From Actinomadura violacea (lineage in GTDB: Bacteria; Actinomycetota; Actinomycetes; Streptosporangiales; Streptosporangiaceae), in NCBI RefSeq assembly GCF_017573465.1, contig NZ_JAGEPF010000003.1:372001-436000 (forward strand): a stretch of 64,000 nucleotides of DNA, given 5' to 3'. Positions 9,807 through 17,998 of the stretch are shown piece by piece. The notes beneath the pieces are model-generated. The model ran no database searches. It worked only from the letters and a program-made list of their open reading frames with translations, and had not been told where the DNA came from. A program made the translations under genes and the position numbers. Position 1 is the stretch's first letter. Each line of letters begins with the position of its first letter.

Positions 9807-9908
9807 GCATCGTCTCCCTTTTCAGCCGAGGGGCGTCGTCCGCGGGGGGATTCAGCGTAACGCGAATCACACCGGGACGACCCTGGCGCAGCCGACAGTG
9901 AAGGACCG

Positions 9909-11522
9909 ATGTCAGAGCCACTCGCAGCGCACCCCGGGCCGGTGACCGTCCTGGCGACCCCGGACGGCACGGTCACCGCCTGCAGCGACGGCGCGGCCCG
10001 CCTGTTCGGCCGCGCGGCGCCCGCCGCCGTGGGCGCGCGGCTGGCCGACCTCCTCGGGCGGGCCTGCGCCGAGCCGCTGGCGGCGGCGCTCAAGCAGGCC
10101 GCCGCGGGCCGCCCGTGGCGCGGCGCGCTGCCGCTCGACGGCGGCGCGCTGGAGGTGTCGTGCGACCCGATGGCGGCCGGTTCCGGCCGGACGCTGGTCG
10201 CGCTGACCGTCGCGCCGCCGTGGGCGGACGGCCTGGAGCTGCTGAACGAGGCCGGCCGCCGGATCGGCTCCACCCTGGACCTGCACCGCACCGCCGCGGA
10301 GATCGTCGGGGTGACGGTGCCGCGGTTCGCCGACGCGGGCGCCATCTACGTGCTGGAGGCGCTGCTGGCCGACGGCCGGCCCGCGCCGTCCGCCGCCGGA
10401 CCGGGCGCGAGCTCGGCCGTGGTCCGGCGGCTCGCGGTCGCCTTCGCCGAGGACGACCCGAGCTCCTGGACCCGCGAGTTCCCCGTCAACGAGGTCATCG
10501 TCTACCCGCCCGGCACCCCGTACGCGCGGTGCGTCGCCTCCGGCCGGATGGTGGAGTTCGGCAGCGACGCCATCCCCGACACGATCCTGCACCGCACCCC
10601 CGAGACCGCCGCCGGCCTGCTGGACCACGTGTCGCTGCTGGCGGTGCCGCTGGTCGCGCGGGGCCGGGTGCTGGGGTTCGCGGTGTTCAGCCGCAAGCGC
10701 GGCCGGATGCCGTTCGCGCCCGCCGACACCGCGCTGGCCGCCGAGCTGGCCTCGCGCGCCGCGACCTGCGTCGACAACGCCTGCCTGTACCGGCGCGAGC
10801 ACCGCACGGTGGCGGCGCTGCAGGCGGGCCTGAAGCCGGGCCGCGTCGCCGCCCCCGCCGGGCTGGAGATCGCGCACCGGTACGTGCCGGCGGGCGGCGA
10901 CGTCGGCGGCGACTGGTACGACGTCGTCCCGCTGCCCGACGGACGGGTCGCGGTCGTCATCGGCGACTCGGTCGGGCACGGGGTGACCGCGGCCGCCGCG
11001 ATGGGGCAGCTGCGGATCGCCGCGCACACCCTCGCGCGCGGCGGGCTGCCGCCCGCGCAGGTGCTGGCCCGGCTGGACGCGATCGCGCAGGGCCTGGACG
11101 CCGCGCAGTTCGCCACCTGCCTGTGCCTGGTCTGCGACCCGGTGACGATGCGCTGCGAGCTGGCGTGCGCAGGGCACCCGCCGCCGCTGCTGGCGCTGCC
11201 CGGCGGGACGGCCCGGCACTTCGCCGTCCCGCACGGGCTGCCGCTCGGGGTGTCGGATCCGGCGCACCCGGCCGAGTACGAGCAGGTCTCCGGCACCATC
11301 CCGGCGGGCGCCACCCTCGCGTTCTACACCGACGGGCTGGTGGAGAGCCGGATGCGCAACGTCGACGAGGGCATCGCGCGGCTGGCGTCCGCGCTGGTCG
11401 CCTCGCAGTCGGCGTCGCTGGACGCGACCGCCGACGGCGTCCTGACCCTGCTGGCCGACCAGCAGGGCCACGACGACATCGCCCTCCTCCTCGTCCGCGC
11501 CACCGGCCCCGGAGCCGGCTGA
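9909..11522 (+). CDS. PAS-GAF-PP2C (SpoIIE-type) serine phosphatase
   Basis: 537 residues. A PAS-like domain covers about 5-110, a GAF domain about 120-300, and a SpoIIE/RsbU PP2C domain about 315-530. Metal-binding acidic motifs are visible as GGDVGGDWYDV and VVIGDSVGHG, with FYTDGLVE and GHDDIALLL later. Such enzymes dephosphorylate anti-sigma-factor antagonists in partner-switching networks and sense ligands through GAF. No HATPase kinase domain is fused at the C-terminus. GAAGGA precedes ATG 9909. A divergent DUF574 methyltransferase gene shares the promoter region. Confidence 0.92.
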   Translation: MSEPLAAHPGPVTVLATPDGTVTACSDGAARLFGRAAPAAVGARLADLLGRACAEPLAAALKQAAAGRPWRGALPLDGGALEVSCDPMAAGSGRTLVALTVAPPWADGLELLNEAGRRIGSTLDLHRTAAEIVGVTVPRFADAGAIYVLEALLADGRPAPSAAGPGASSAVVRRLAVAFAEDDPSSWTREFPVNEVIVYPPGTPYARCVASGRMVEFGSDAIPDTILHRTPETAAGLLDHVSLLAVPLVARGRVLGFAVFSRKRGRMPFAPADTALAAELASRAATCVDNACLYRREHRTVAALQAGLKPGRVAAPAGLEIAHRYVPAGGDVGGDWYDVVPLPDGRVAVVIGDSVGHGVTAAAAMGQLRIAAHTLARGGLPPAQVLARLDAIAQGLDAAQFATCLCLVCDPVTMRCELACAGHPPPLLALPGGTARHFAVPHGLPLGVSDPAHPAEYEQVSGTIPAGATLAFYTDGLVESRMRNVDEGIARLASALVASQSASLDATADGVLTLLADQQGHDDIALLLVRATGPGAG

Positions 11523-11543
11523 CCGGACCGGGGCCGGGGGCCG

Positions 11544-12875
11544 CTACAGGCCGGGGAGCTGGTGGTTGCGGAACGCGTCGACGAAGTACTCGTGGTCGCG
11601 GCGGACGATCTCGGCGTAGCCGGTGCCGAACGCGACCATGTCCTCCACGAACGCCGACTCGTCGTCGCCGATCACCGCGTTGATGGCGTCCTCGACCTGG
11701 AACCCGACCAGGGTGTGGTCGGAGTCGGTGTCGGACACGCAGTGCACCTTCGCGGTCGCGCGGCCGAGGTCGTCCAGGACCGACAACATGTCCTCCGGCT
11801 CGGTGAGGCCGCCCCAGTCCAGGTCCTCCTCGTAGGGCGACAGCTCCTGCACCACGTAGCCGACCCCGTCGATCTGGGTGTATCCGAGCCACGGGTCGGT
11901 GTTGGCCTGCAGCGCCCGCCGCGACACCGCGGTGCGGTGCCCGTGGTGCTGGAAGTACTCGCGGATCCGCTCGTCGTCGACGACGCGGCTCGGCGCGGCG
12001 ACGTTGCCCTGCTTCATCGACAGGATGACGTCGTTCTCCAGCGCCTGGGTGTTGCCCTCCACCAGGATGTTGTAGGCCGACAGCCCCGCCGACCCGATGC
12101 CGAAGCCGGACGCGCCGACGATGTCCTTCACCTGGTAGGTGAGGCTGCCGAACCGCTTCTCGCTCGGGATGGTGCGCAGGTAGTCCTGGTAGGCGGCCTC
12201 GACCTTGGCGCGCTCGGCGTCGTCGAGGCGGCGGACGCCGGCGCGGTCGCGGAACCTGCGGTCGGGCCCGTCCACGACCGTCATGCCCTCCAGCAGCCCG
12301 ATGCGGGTGCCGCCCATCGCCTCGACCAGCACCTCGCGCACGTAGCCGTCGGAGTTGTCCAGGGTCAGCGCGAACTTCTCGTCGCCCTCATGCGCGGCGA
12401 ACTGGCGGACCTGGTCGACGTAGGCGCGCACGTAGGCCTCGATGAGCCGCCGGATGTCGGCGTCGGAGATCGCCTTCTGCCAGGCCAGCAGCGCCAGGCT
12501 CGCCACGAGCCGCTTGACGTCCCAGGTGAAGTGCCCGACGTAGGCCTCGTCGAAGTCGTTGACGTCGAACACGAACACGCCGTCGTCGTTCATGTAGGTG
12601 CCGAAGTTCTGCGCGTGCAGGTCGCCCTGGATCCACACGCGGCCCGTCCGCTCGTCGGCCCACCGGTCGTCGTCGTGCTGGACGTCGGCGTAGAACAGGC
12701 ACGCGCTGCCCCGGTAGAACGCGAACGGGTCGGAGGCCATCTTGCGGAACCGGCGGCGGAACTCGGCCGGGCTGCGCTCCATCAGGTCCGCGAACGCCTG
12801 GACCAGCACGTCCACGATCTGGGTCTGCCGCTCCTTCGGATCGCGCCCGCGCAGTTCCCCGATGACGCTCGCCAT
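11544..12875 (-). CDS. DUF2252 family protein (kinase-like fold)
   Basis: 443 residues. The family core is visible as FYRGSACLFYAD, then WIQGDLHAQNFGTY and FDVNDFDEAYVGHFTWDVKR. The HxxN and D-x-N-D spacing resembles the catalytic loop and metal site of aminoglycoside-phosphotransferase-like kinases, so phosphotransfer on an unknown substrate is possible but unproven. It is convergent with the PP2C gene (21 bases between stops) and upstream of kdd on the same strand (52 bases apart), so co-transcription with kdd cannot be excluded. Confidence 0.85.
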   Translation of the reverse strand: MASVIGELRGRDPKERQTQIVDVLVQAFADLMERSPAEFRRRFRKMASDPFAFYRGSACLFYADVQHDDDRWADERTGRVWIQGDLHAQNFGTYMNDDGVFVFDVNDFDEAYVGHFTWDVKRLVASLALLAWQKAISDADIRRLIEAYVRAYVDQVRQFAAHEGDEKFALTLDNSDGYVREVLVEAMGGTRIGLLEGMTVVDGPDRRFRDRAGVRRLDDAERAKVEAAYQDYLRTIPSEKRFGSLTYQVKDIVGASGFGIGSAGLSAYNILVEGNTQALENDVILSMKQGNVAAPSRVVDDERIREYFQHHGHRTAVSRRALQANTDPWLGYTQIDGVGYVVQELSPYEEDLDWGGLTEPEDMLSVLDDLGRATAKVHCVSDTDSDHTLVGFQVEDAINAVIGDDESAFVEDMVAFGTGYAEIVRRDHEYFVDAFRNHQLPGL

Positions 12876-12927
12876 GTCTCTCCTTCGATGATCGCCCGAT
12901 CCCCGCCGCTTCCGGGGGATTAGACGA

Positions 12928-13983
12928 TCATTCTGCCGAATCCGCTCCCGCCCGGGCGGTGAACAGCGGGAGAAGGGCGGGTTCCGACCGGAGCAGGCCG
13001 AGCGCGGTCTCGGCGTGCCCCGGGACGTAGCCGTTCCCGATCAGCATGGTGACGTCGGCGGCGAGGCCCTCGGCGCCGAGCGCGGCGGCGGAGAACGAGG
13101 TCGCCATCGAGAAGAACACCACGGTCCCGCCGGGCGCGGTGGCGAGGATCGCGCCGTGCTCGCAGCCGGGCACGTCCACGCAGACCACGGTGACGTCGGC
13201 GGGCTCGCCGAGTGCGGCGGCGACCGCGACCGGGTCGCGGGCGTCGGCGCGCACCACGGCGTCGGCCAGGCCGGTCGCGGCCAGCCGCTCCTCCTCCTCG
13301 GCGGTCGGGACGAGCCCGATCGTGCGGGACGCGCCGGCGCGGCGCGCCGCGGCCAGCGACAGCGAGCCGCTCTTGCCGGCGCCGCCGAGCACCGCGACGA
13401 CCGGCCGCTCGCGGGACGCGACGACCCGCTCGGTGAGCGCGGGCGCGCCGCACACGTCCATGACCGCGAGCGCGACCGGCACCGGCAGGTCGCTCGGCAG
13501 GACGGCGGCGATGGAGCGGGCGAACAGGATCGCGTGGCCGTCGGCGGGGATCTGCTCGGAGCGCCCGTCCCAGCGGGCCAGGCCGTCACTGATCGCCAGC
13601 GGGGTCAGGGTGAGGGAGACGAGGGTGGCGATGCGGTCGCCGGGCTCCAGCCCGAGCGGCGAGTCGGGCCCGGCCTCCTCGACGGTGCCGACGAGCATGC
13701 CGCCCGACCCGGTCACGGGGTTGTGCATCTTGCCGCGCTCGCCGATGATCCGCAGCACGTCGGCGCGGATCGCGTCCGGGTCGCCGCCGTGCGCGGTGTG
13801 CAGCTGCCGGTAGGACGCGGCGTCCAGGTTGAGCCGCTCCACCCGGACGCGCACCTCGTCGGGGCGGATCGCCGGGTCGGTGTCCAGCCGCGCCGCCGCC
13901 TGCGGGAGCACGCCCGCCGGCTCCAGCACCCGGTGCAGTCCCACCGCGGTCCCCGCCCCCGCCGCCGTCCCGGTTCCGCTCAT
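12928..13983 (-). CDS. kdd: L-erythro-3,5-diaminohexanoate dehydrogenase
   Basis: 351 residues, the size of clostridial Kdd (about 345). It oxidises 3,5-diaminohexanoate to 5-amino-3-oxohexanoate with NAD(P), the step after KamDE. The recognised family segments are EVRVRVERLNLDAAS, HNPVTGSGGMLVGTVEE, AVMDVCGAPALTERV and the nucleotide-binding VVAVLGGAGKSGSLSLAAAR. Late segments CVDVPGCEHGAI and LIGNGYVPGHAE also fit. I chose ATG 13983 because GGAGGGG lies seven bases upstream; the longer frame to 14100 runs into the kamA promoter. It is divergent from kamA, sharing a 158-base control region. Confidence 0.9.
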   Translation of the reverse strand: MSGTGTAAGAGTAVGLHRVLEPAGVLPQAAARLDTDPAIRPDEVRVRVERLNLDAASYRQLHTAHGGDPDAIRADVLRIIGERGKMHNPVTGSGGMLVGTVEEAGPDSPLGLEPGDRIATLVSLTLTPLAISDGLARWDGRSEQIPADGHAILFARSIAAVLPSDLPVPVALAVMDVCGAPALTERVVASRERPVVAVLGGAGKSGSLSLAAARRAGASRTIGLVPTAEEEERLAATGLADAVVRADARDPVAVAAALGEPADVTVVCVDVPGCEHGAILATAPGGTVVFFSMATSFSAAALGAEGLAADVTMLIGNGYVPGHAETALGLLRSEPALLPLFTARAGADSAE

Positions 13984-14141
13984 GCGCGCGCCCCTCCGCC
14001 AACGTCCGTGTCCGGTGCCGTCCAATGGTGATGTCCCGGAAGATATACCGAGCACCCCTGGTTTCAGTGGAAGTCTTCCCGTAACGTCGGCTCCATACAA
14101 GACTTTTATGCGATCGATGTGACGCGAGGAGGCGGTCGACG
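13984..14141. promoter_or_regulatory. Divergent kdd/kamA control region
   Basis: 158 bases separate the kdd and kamA starts. An 11-base palindrome, GGAAGTCTTCC, lies at 14069-14079, and a related half, GGAAGATATACC, at 14038-14049. Together they could be a regulator site controlling both genes. GAGGAGG upstream of kamA is a strong ribosome site. No regulator gene is adjacent. Confidence 0.45.
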
Positions 14142-15542
14142 ATGACCACTGCCCTGCATCCGGACCCGGACGCGGCCGTCCGGACCCCGGTGGCCGGCCG
14201 GGACGCGGCGGGCCAGCCCTACGGCTACCGGCGCCGGCCGCTGGAGGAGCCCGACTGGCGGCGGCTGCCCGGGTGGCGCGAGGTCACGGACGCGGAGTGG
14301 GAGTCGGCGCAGTGGCAGCGGGCGCACTGCGTGAAGAACCTCCGCCAGCTCCGCGCGGTCATGGGCGACCTGCTGGACGAGTCGTTCTACGCCGACCTCG
14401 AGCGCGACCAGGCGGAGCGGGCGACGATGTCGATGCTGCTGCCACCGCAGATGCTCAACACGATGGACACCTCGTCCACCGAGGCCTTCTACGCCGACCC
14501 GGTGCGCCGCTACATGCTCCCGGTGTTCAGCGACCGGCGCACCGACTGGCCGTCGCACCCCTACGCCACGCGCGACTCGCTCCACGAGGCGGAGATGTGG
14601 GCCGTGGAGGGGCTGACCCACCGCTACCCCACCAAGGTGCTGGCGGAGCTGCTGCCGACCTGCCCGCAGTACTGCGGGCACTGCACGCGGATGGACCTGG
14701 TCGGCAACTCCACGCCGAACGTCGACAAGCACAAGTTCACCATCCGGCCGACCGACCGGCACGAGGCGATGCTGGACTACCTGCGCCGCACGCCGGGCGT
14801 CCGCGACGTCGTGGTGTCGGGCGGCGACGTGGCGAACCTGCCGTGGCCGCGGCTGGAGTCGTTCGTCGACGCGCTGCTGGACATCGACAACATCCGCGAC
14901 ATCCGGCTGGCGAGCAAGGCGCTCATGGGCCTGCCGCAGCACTGGCTGCAGGACGAGGTCCGCGCCGGCATGGAGCGGCTGGCGGCCAAGGCGCACGGGC
15001 GCGGCGCGCAGATCGCGATCCACACCCACGTCAACGCCGCCTCGTCGGTGACGCCATTGGTCGCGAAGGCGGCGCGGGCGATGCTCGACACCGGCATCCG
15101 CGACGTCCGCAACCAGGGGGTGCTGCTGCGCGGCGTCAACGACTCCCCCGCCGCGCTGCTCGACCTGTCGTTCGCGCTGCTCGACGAGGCCGGGATCATG
15201 CCGTACTACCTCTACATGTGCGACATGATCCCGGGCAGCGAGCACTGGCGGCTCGCCGTCTGGGAGGCGCAGGAGCTGCAGCACGCGATCATGGGGTACC
15301 TGCCCGGCTTCGCGACGCCGCGCATCGTGTGCGACGTCCCCTACGTCGGCAAGCGCTGGGTGCACCAGCTGTCGGACTACGACCGCGAGCGCGGCGTCTC
15401 CTACTGGACGAAGAACTACCGCACCGGGCTGGAGATGTCGGACCCGGACGCGCTGACGCGCCAGTACGAGTACTACGACCCGATCCACACGCTGCCCGAG
15501 CGTGGACGCGAGTGGTGGCGGGAGCGGGCCGAGGCGGCGTGA
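14142..15542 (+). CDS. kamA: L-lysine 2,3-aminomutase, radical SAM
   Basis: 466 residues, about 50 longer than clostridial KamA, with the extra length at the N-terminus. Radical SAM [4Fe-4S] cysteines are C174, C178 and C181 in CPQYCGHC. YMCDMIPGSEHWR aligns with the clostridial segment holding Asp293, and IVCDVPYVGKRWV with the segment holding Asp330 and the PLP-binding Lys337. Both lysine-binding aspartates appear conserved, but the glycine-rich run before the PLP lysine is replaced by YV and is one residue shorter. The product, beta-lysine, is the substrate of KamDE. A beta-lysine role in a natural product is an alternative, but kdd next door and kamDE-kal nearby favour catabolism. Confidence 0.88.
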   Translation: MTTALHPDPDAAVRTPVAGRDAAGQPYGYRRRPLEEPDWRRLPGWREVTDAEWESAQWQRAHCVKNLRQLRAVMGDLLDESFYADLERDQAERATMSMLLPPQMLNTMDTSSTEAFYADPVRRYMLPVFSDRRTDWPSHPYATRDSLHEAEMWAVEGLTHRYPTKVLAELLPTCPQYCGHCTRMDLVGNSTPNVDKHKFTIRPTDRHEAMLDYLRRTPGVRDVVVSGGDVANLPWPRLESFVDALLDIDNIRDIRLASKALMGLPQHWLQDEVRAGMERLAAKAHGRGAQIAIHTHVNAASSVTPLVAKAARAMLDTGIRDVRNQGVLLRGVNDSPAALLDLSFALLDEAGIMPYYLYMCDMIPGSEHWRLAVWEAQELQHAIMGYLPGFATPRIVCDVPYVGKRWVHQLSDYDRERGVSYWTKNYRTGLEMSDPDALTRQYEYYDPIHTLPERGREWWRERAEAA

Positions 15543-15550
15543 CCGCCCGA

Positions 15551-15570
15551 CGCCTTTACAATGTAGATCA
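15551..15570 (+). promoter_or_regulatory. Near-palindromic element, copy A (upstream of P450)
   Basis: CGCCTTTACAATGTAGATCA. The centre is TACAATGTA, and the right arm TGTAGATCA is partly mirrored on the left. It differs by one base from 41038-41057. It ends 36 bases upstream of the P450 start, where an activator or repressor would sit. The TACA-TGTA core resembles BlaI/MecI-family operators (inference). Confidence 0.6.
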
Positions 15571-15606
15571 GGTAGCGGGGCGTCCGGGCGGAATATCCTC
15601 GGACGG

Positions 15607-16788
15607 GTGACCTCTGATCCGACGTCCCGTTTCCCGATCGGCGCCGCGGCGAGCGTGGCCGAACTGGAGGACGACCCGCACCCGCTCCTCGCCCGCCTGC
15701 GCGCCGCCGAGCCCGTCTCCTGGCTGCCCGCCCTCGGCGGCTGGCTGGTGACCTCGCGCGAGCTCGCGCAGCGGGTGATGCGGGACGCGGCCGCGTTCAC
15801 CGTCGACGACCCGCGCTTCTCCACGGCGCGGGTCGTCGGGCCGAGCATGCTGTCGCTGGACGGGCCCGTCCACACCCGGCACCGCGACCCGTTCGCCCGG
15901 CCGTTGCGGCCCGCGCGGACCCGCGAGCGGTTCACCGCGTTCGTCGAGGCGGAGGTCGCGCGGCTGGTCGGCGGGCTCGCGCCGGCGGGCCGCGCGGAGC
16001 TGCGCGGCGAGCTGGCCGGGCCGCTGGCCGTCGCGGTCGTCGCCGAGGCGCTCGGGCTGGAGGGCGTCGACGCCGCGACGATCCGGTCCTGGTACGGCGC
16101 GTTCGTCGACGCCGTCTCCGCCATCACCGCGGGAGGCGACGCGCCCGCGCGCGCGGACGAGGCGTACGCGCTGCTGCGCGCGGCCGTAGAGAAAGCGATC
16201 ACCGCGGACGGGCCCGGGTCGCTGCTGGCCGAGGCCGCCGCCGACGAGGCGGGCCTGACCACCGCCGAGGTCGTGGCGAACGCGGCGATCCTGATGTTCG
16301 GCGGCATCGACACCACCGAGGGGATGATCGCCAACACGGCGCTGCACCTGCTCGGCCACCCCGATCAGCTGCGGCTCGTCCTGGACGACCCCGGCCTGCT
16401 GCCCGCCGCGATCGAGGAGTCGCTGCGGCTGGAGCCGTCGGCGTCGGTCGTCGACCGCTACGCCACCCGTGACACCGCGCTCGGCGGCGTCACGGTGCGC
16501 GCGGGCGACCTGGTGCGGGTGTCGCTCGCGGGCGCGAACCGCGACCCCGCCGTGTTCCCCGACCCCGACCGGTTCGACGTGCGGCGCGCCAACGCAGGCG
16601 AGCACCTGGCGTTCGCGCACGGCCCGCACTTCTGCTTCGGCGCGCATCTGGCCAGGCTGGAGGCCCGCACCGCGGTCGCCGCGCTGCTGGAGCTGCCCGG
16701 ACTGCGGCTCGACCCGTCCAGCGCCCCGCGCGCGCACGGGCTGGTCTTCCGCAAGCCGCCGCATCTGCATGTCCTGTGGGACCGGTAG
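15607..16788 (+). CDS. Cytochrome P450
   Basis: 393 residues, normal for a soluble bacterial class I P450. The I-helix motif is MFGGIDTTE, the ExxR motif is EESLR, and the heme loop is FAHGPHFCFGAHLARLE with Cys343 as thiolate ligand. No ferredoxin or reductase gene is nearby. GTG 15607 is chosen: TATCCT at 15594-15599 ends eight bases upstream and there is no good ribosome site, consistent with a leaderless mRNA; the longer frame from 15502 overlaps kamA and adds low-complexity sequence. The substrate cannot be predicted. Confidence 0.9.
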   Translation: MTSDPTSRFPIGAAASVAELEDDPHPLLARLRAAEPVSWLPALGGWLVTSRELAQRVMRDAAAFTVDDPRFSTARVVGPSMLSLDGPVHTRHRDPFARPLRPARTRERFTAFVEAEVARLVGGLAPAGRAELRGELAGPLAVAVVAEALGLEGVDAATIRSWYGAFVDAVSAITAGGDAPARADEAYALLRAAVEKAITADGPGSLLAEAAADEAGLTTAEVVANAAILMFGGIDTTEGMIANTALHLLGHPDQLRLVLDDPGLLPAAIEESLRLEPSASVVDRYATRDTALGGVTVRAGDLVRVSLAGANRDPAVFPDPDRFDVRRANAGEHLAFAHGPHFCFGAHLARLEARTAVAALLELPGLRLDPSSAPRAHGLVFRKPPHLHVLWDR

Positions 16789-16801
16789 CGGCCGTCCGAG
16801 G

Positions 16802-16834
16802 ACGGGCGCGGCGGGCCGGAACGGCGCCCGTTTT
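16802..16834 (+). terminator. Rho-independent terminator after P450
   Basis: Stem arms ACGGGCGC (16802-16809) and GCGCCCGT (16824-16831), a 14-base GC-rich loop, then T residues to 16834. Confidence 0.75.
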
Positions 16835-16851
16835 ATGGGAGCATTCCGCTC

Positions 16852-17931
16852 ATGATCGTGGAACGCCAGGTCGAGCTGCGCTTCGGGCTCGAGAGCCGGG
16901 AAGCCGGGACGCACACCAACCTGTCCGCCGTGCGCCAGGACGGCCGCTGCCTGTGGGTGGCGGGCGACGAGACGGCCACCATCGAGCGGCTCACCGCGAC
17001 GCTCGACGCGGACGGGCTCGTCACCGGCTACGAGGGCCACACCACGGTCGCGCTCGCCGACCTGGTCGACCTGCCCGCCGGCCCCGACGAGGAGGCCGAC
17101 ATCGAGGGCCTGGCGCGCAGCAACGGATGGCTGTGGGCGATCGGCTCGCACAGCCTCAAACGCAAGAAGATCAAGCCGGGGCAGAGCGGCGCGAAGGCCC
17201 GCAAGCGGCTCGGCTCCGTCGTGCGCGAGGACAACCGCTTCGTGCTGGCCCGCCTCCCGCTGGCCGCCGGCGCGGACGGGCTGCCCGAGGTCGTCCGCGA
17301 GGACGGCGAGCGCACCGCCGCCGTGCTCGGGCTGCACGGCGACTCCGTCACCGACCTGCTGAAGGACGACCCGCACCTGGCGCCGTTCCTGTCGATCCCC
17401 AGCAAGGACAACGGCATCGACATCGAGGGCATCGCCGCGCACCGCGACCGGCTCTACATCGGGCTGCGCGGGCCGGTGCTGCGCGGCTGGGCCGTCCTGG
17501 TGGAGATCCGCCCGGACACCGACCCCGAGGAGCCGGGCCGGCTGCGGCTGCTGCCGGTCGGCGACGGCAGGGCGCTGTACCGCACGCACTTCCTGGACCT
17601 CGGCGGCCTCGGCATCCGCGACCTGTGCCCGCAGGGCGACGACCTGCTGATCCTCACCGGCCCGAGCATGGACCTGGACGGCCCGGCGCGGGTGCACCGC
17701 TGGCCGGGGATCGCCGCGGTCGACGCGCCCGAGATCGTCACCGCCGAGCAGCTCCCCCGGCTCGCCGACCTGCCCTACGGCGACGGCGACGACCACCCCG
17801 AGGGCCTGGCCGTCCTGGACGGCCTGCACGGGGAGGGCGCCCGGCTGATGATCGTCCACGACAGCCCGTCGGCCAAGCGGCTCACCGCGGACGGCGGCGT
17901 GCTGGCCGACGTGGTCCGGCTACCCGAATAA
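16852..17931 (+). CDS. DUF3616 family protein
   Basis: 359 residues. The pattern of repeated beta-strands with DIEGLARSNGWLWAIGSHS, IDIEGIAAHRDRLYIGLRGP and DDHPEGLAVLD is that of DUF3616, a family resembling beta-propeller phytase/esterase-like folds. No signal peptide is present, so it is probably cytoplasmic. A lysine-rich loop (LKRKKIKPGQSGAKARKR) separates two parts. The function is unknown. It follows the P450 terminator, so it should have its own promoter; ATG 16852 lacks a strong ribosome site. Confidence 0.8.
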   Translation: MIVERQVELRFGLESREAGTHTNLSAVRQDGRCLWVAGDETATIERLTATLDADGLVTGYEGHTTVALADLVDLPAGPDEEADIEGLARSNGWLWAIGSHSLKRKKIKPGQSGAKARKRLGSVVREDNRFVLARLPLAAGADGLPEVVREDGERTAAVLGLHGDSVTDLLKDDPHLAPFLSIPSKDNGIDIEGIAAHRDRLYIGLRGPVLRGWAVLVEIRPDTDPEEPGRLRLLPVGDGRALYRTHFLDLGGLGIRDLCPQGDDLLILTGPSMDLDGPARVHRWPGIAAVDAPEIVTAEQLPRLADLPYGDGDDHPEGLAVLDGLHGEGARLMIVHDSPSAKRLTADGGVLADVVRLPE

Positions 17932-17998
17932 GCGCTCGCTTGCCCGATCTGCTTGGATGGTGGCCGCAACCTGCGGGAACCGAAAGGGCGAAGCGAGC

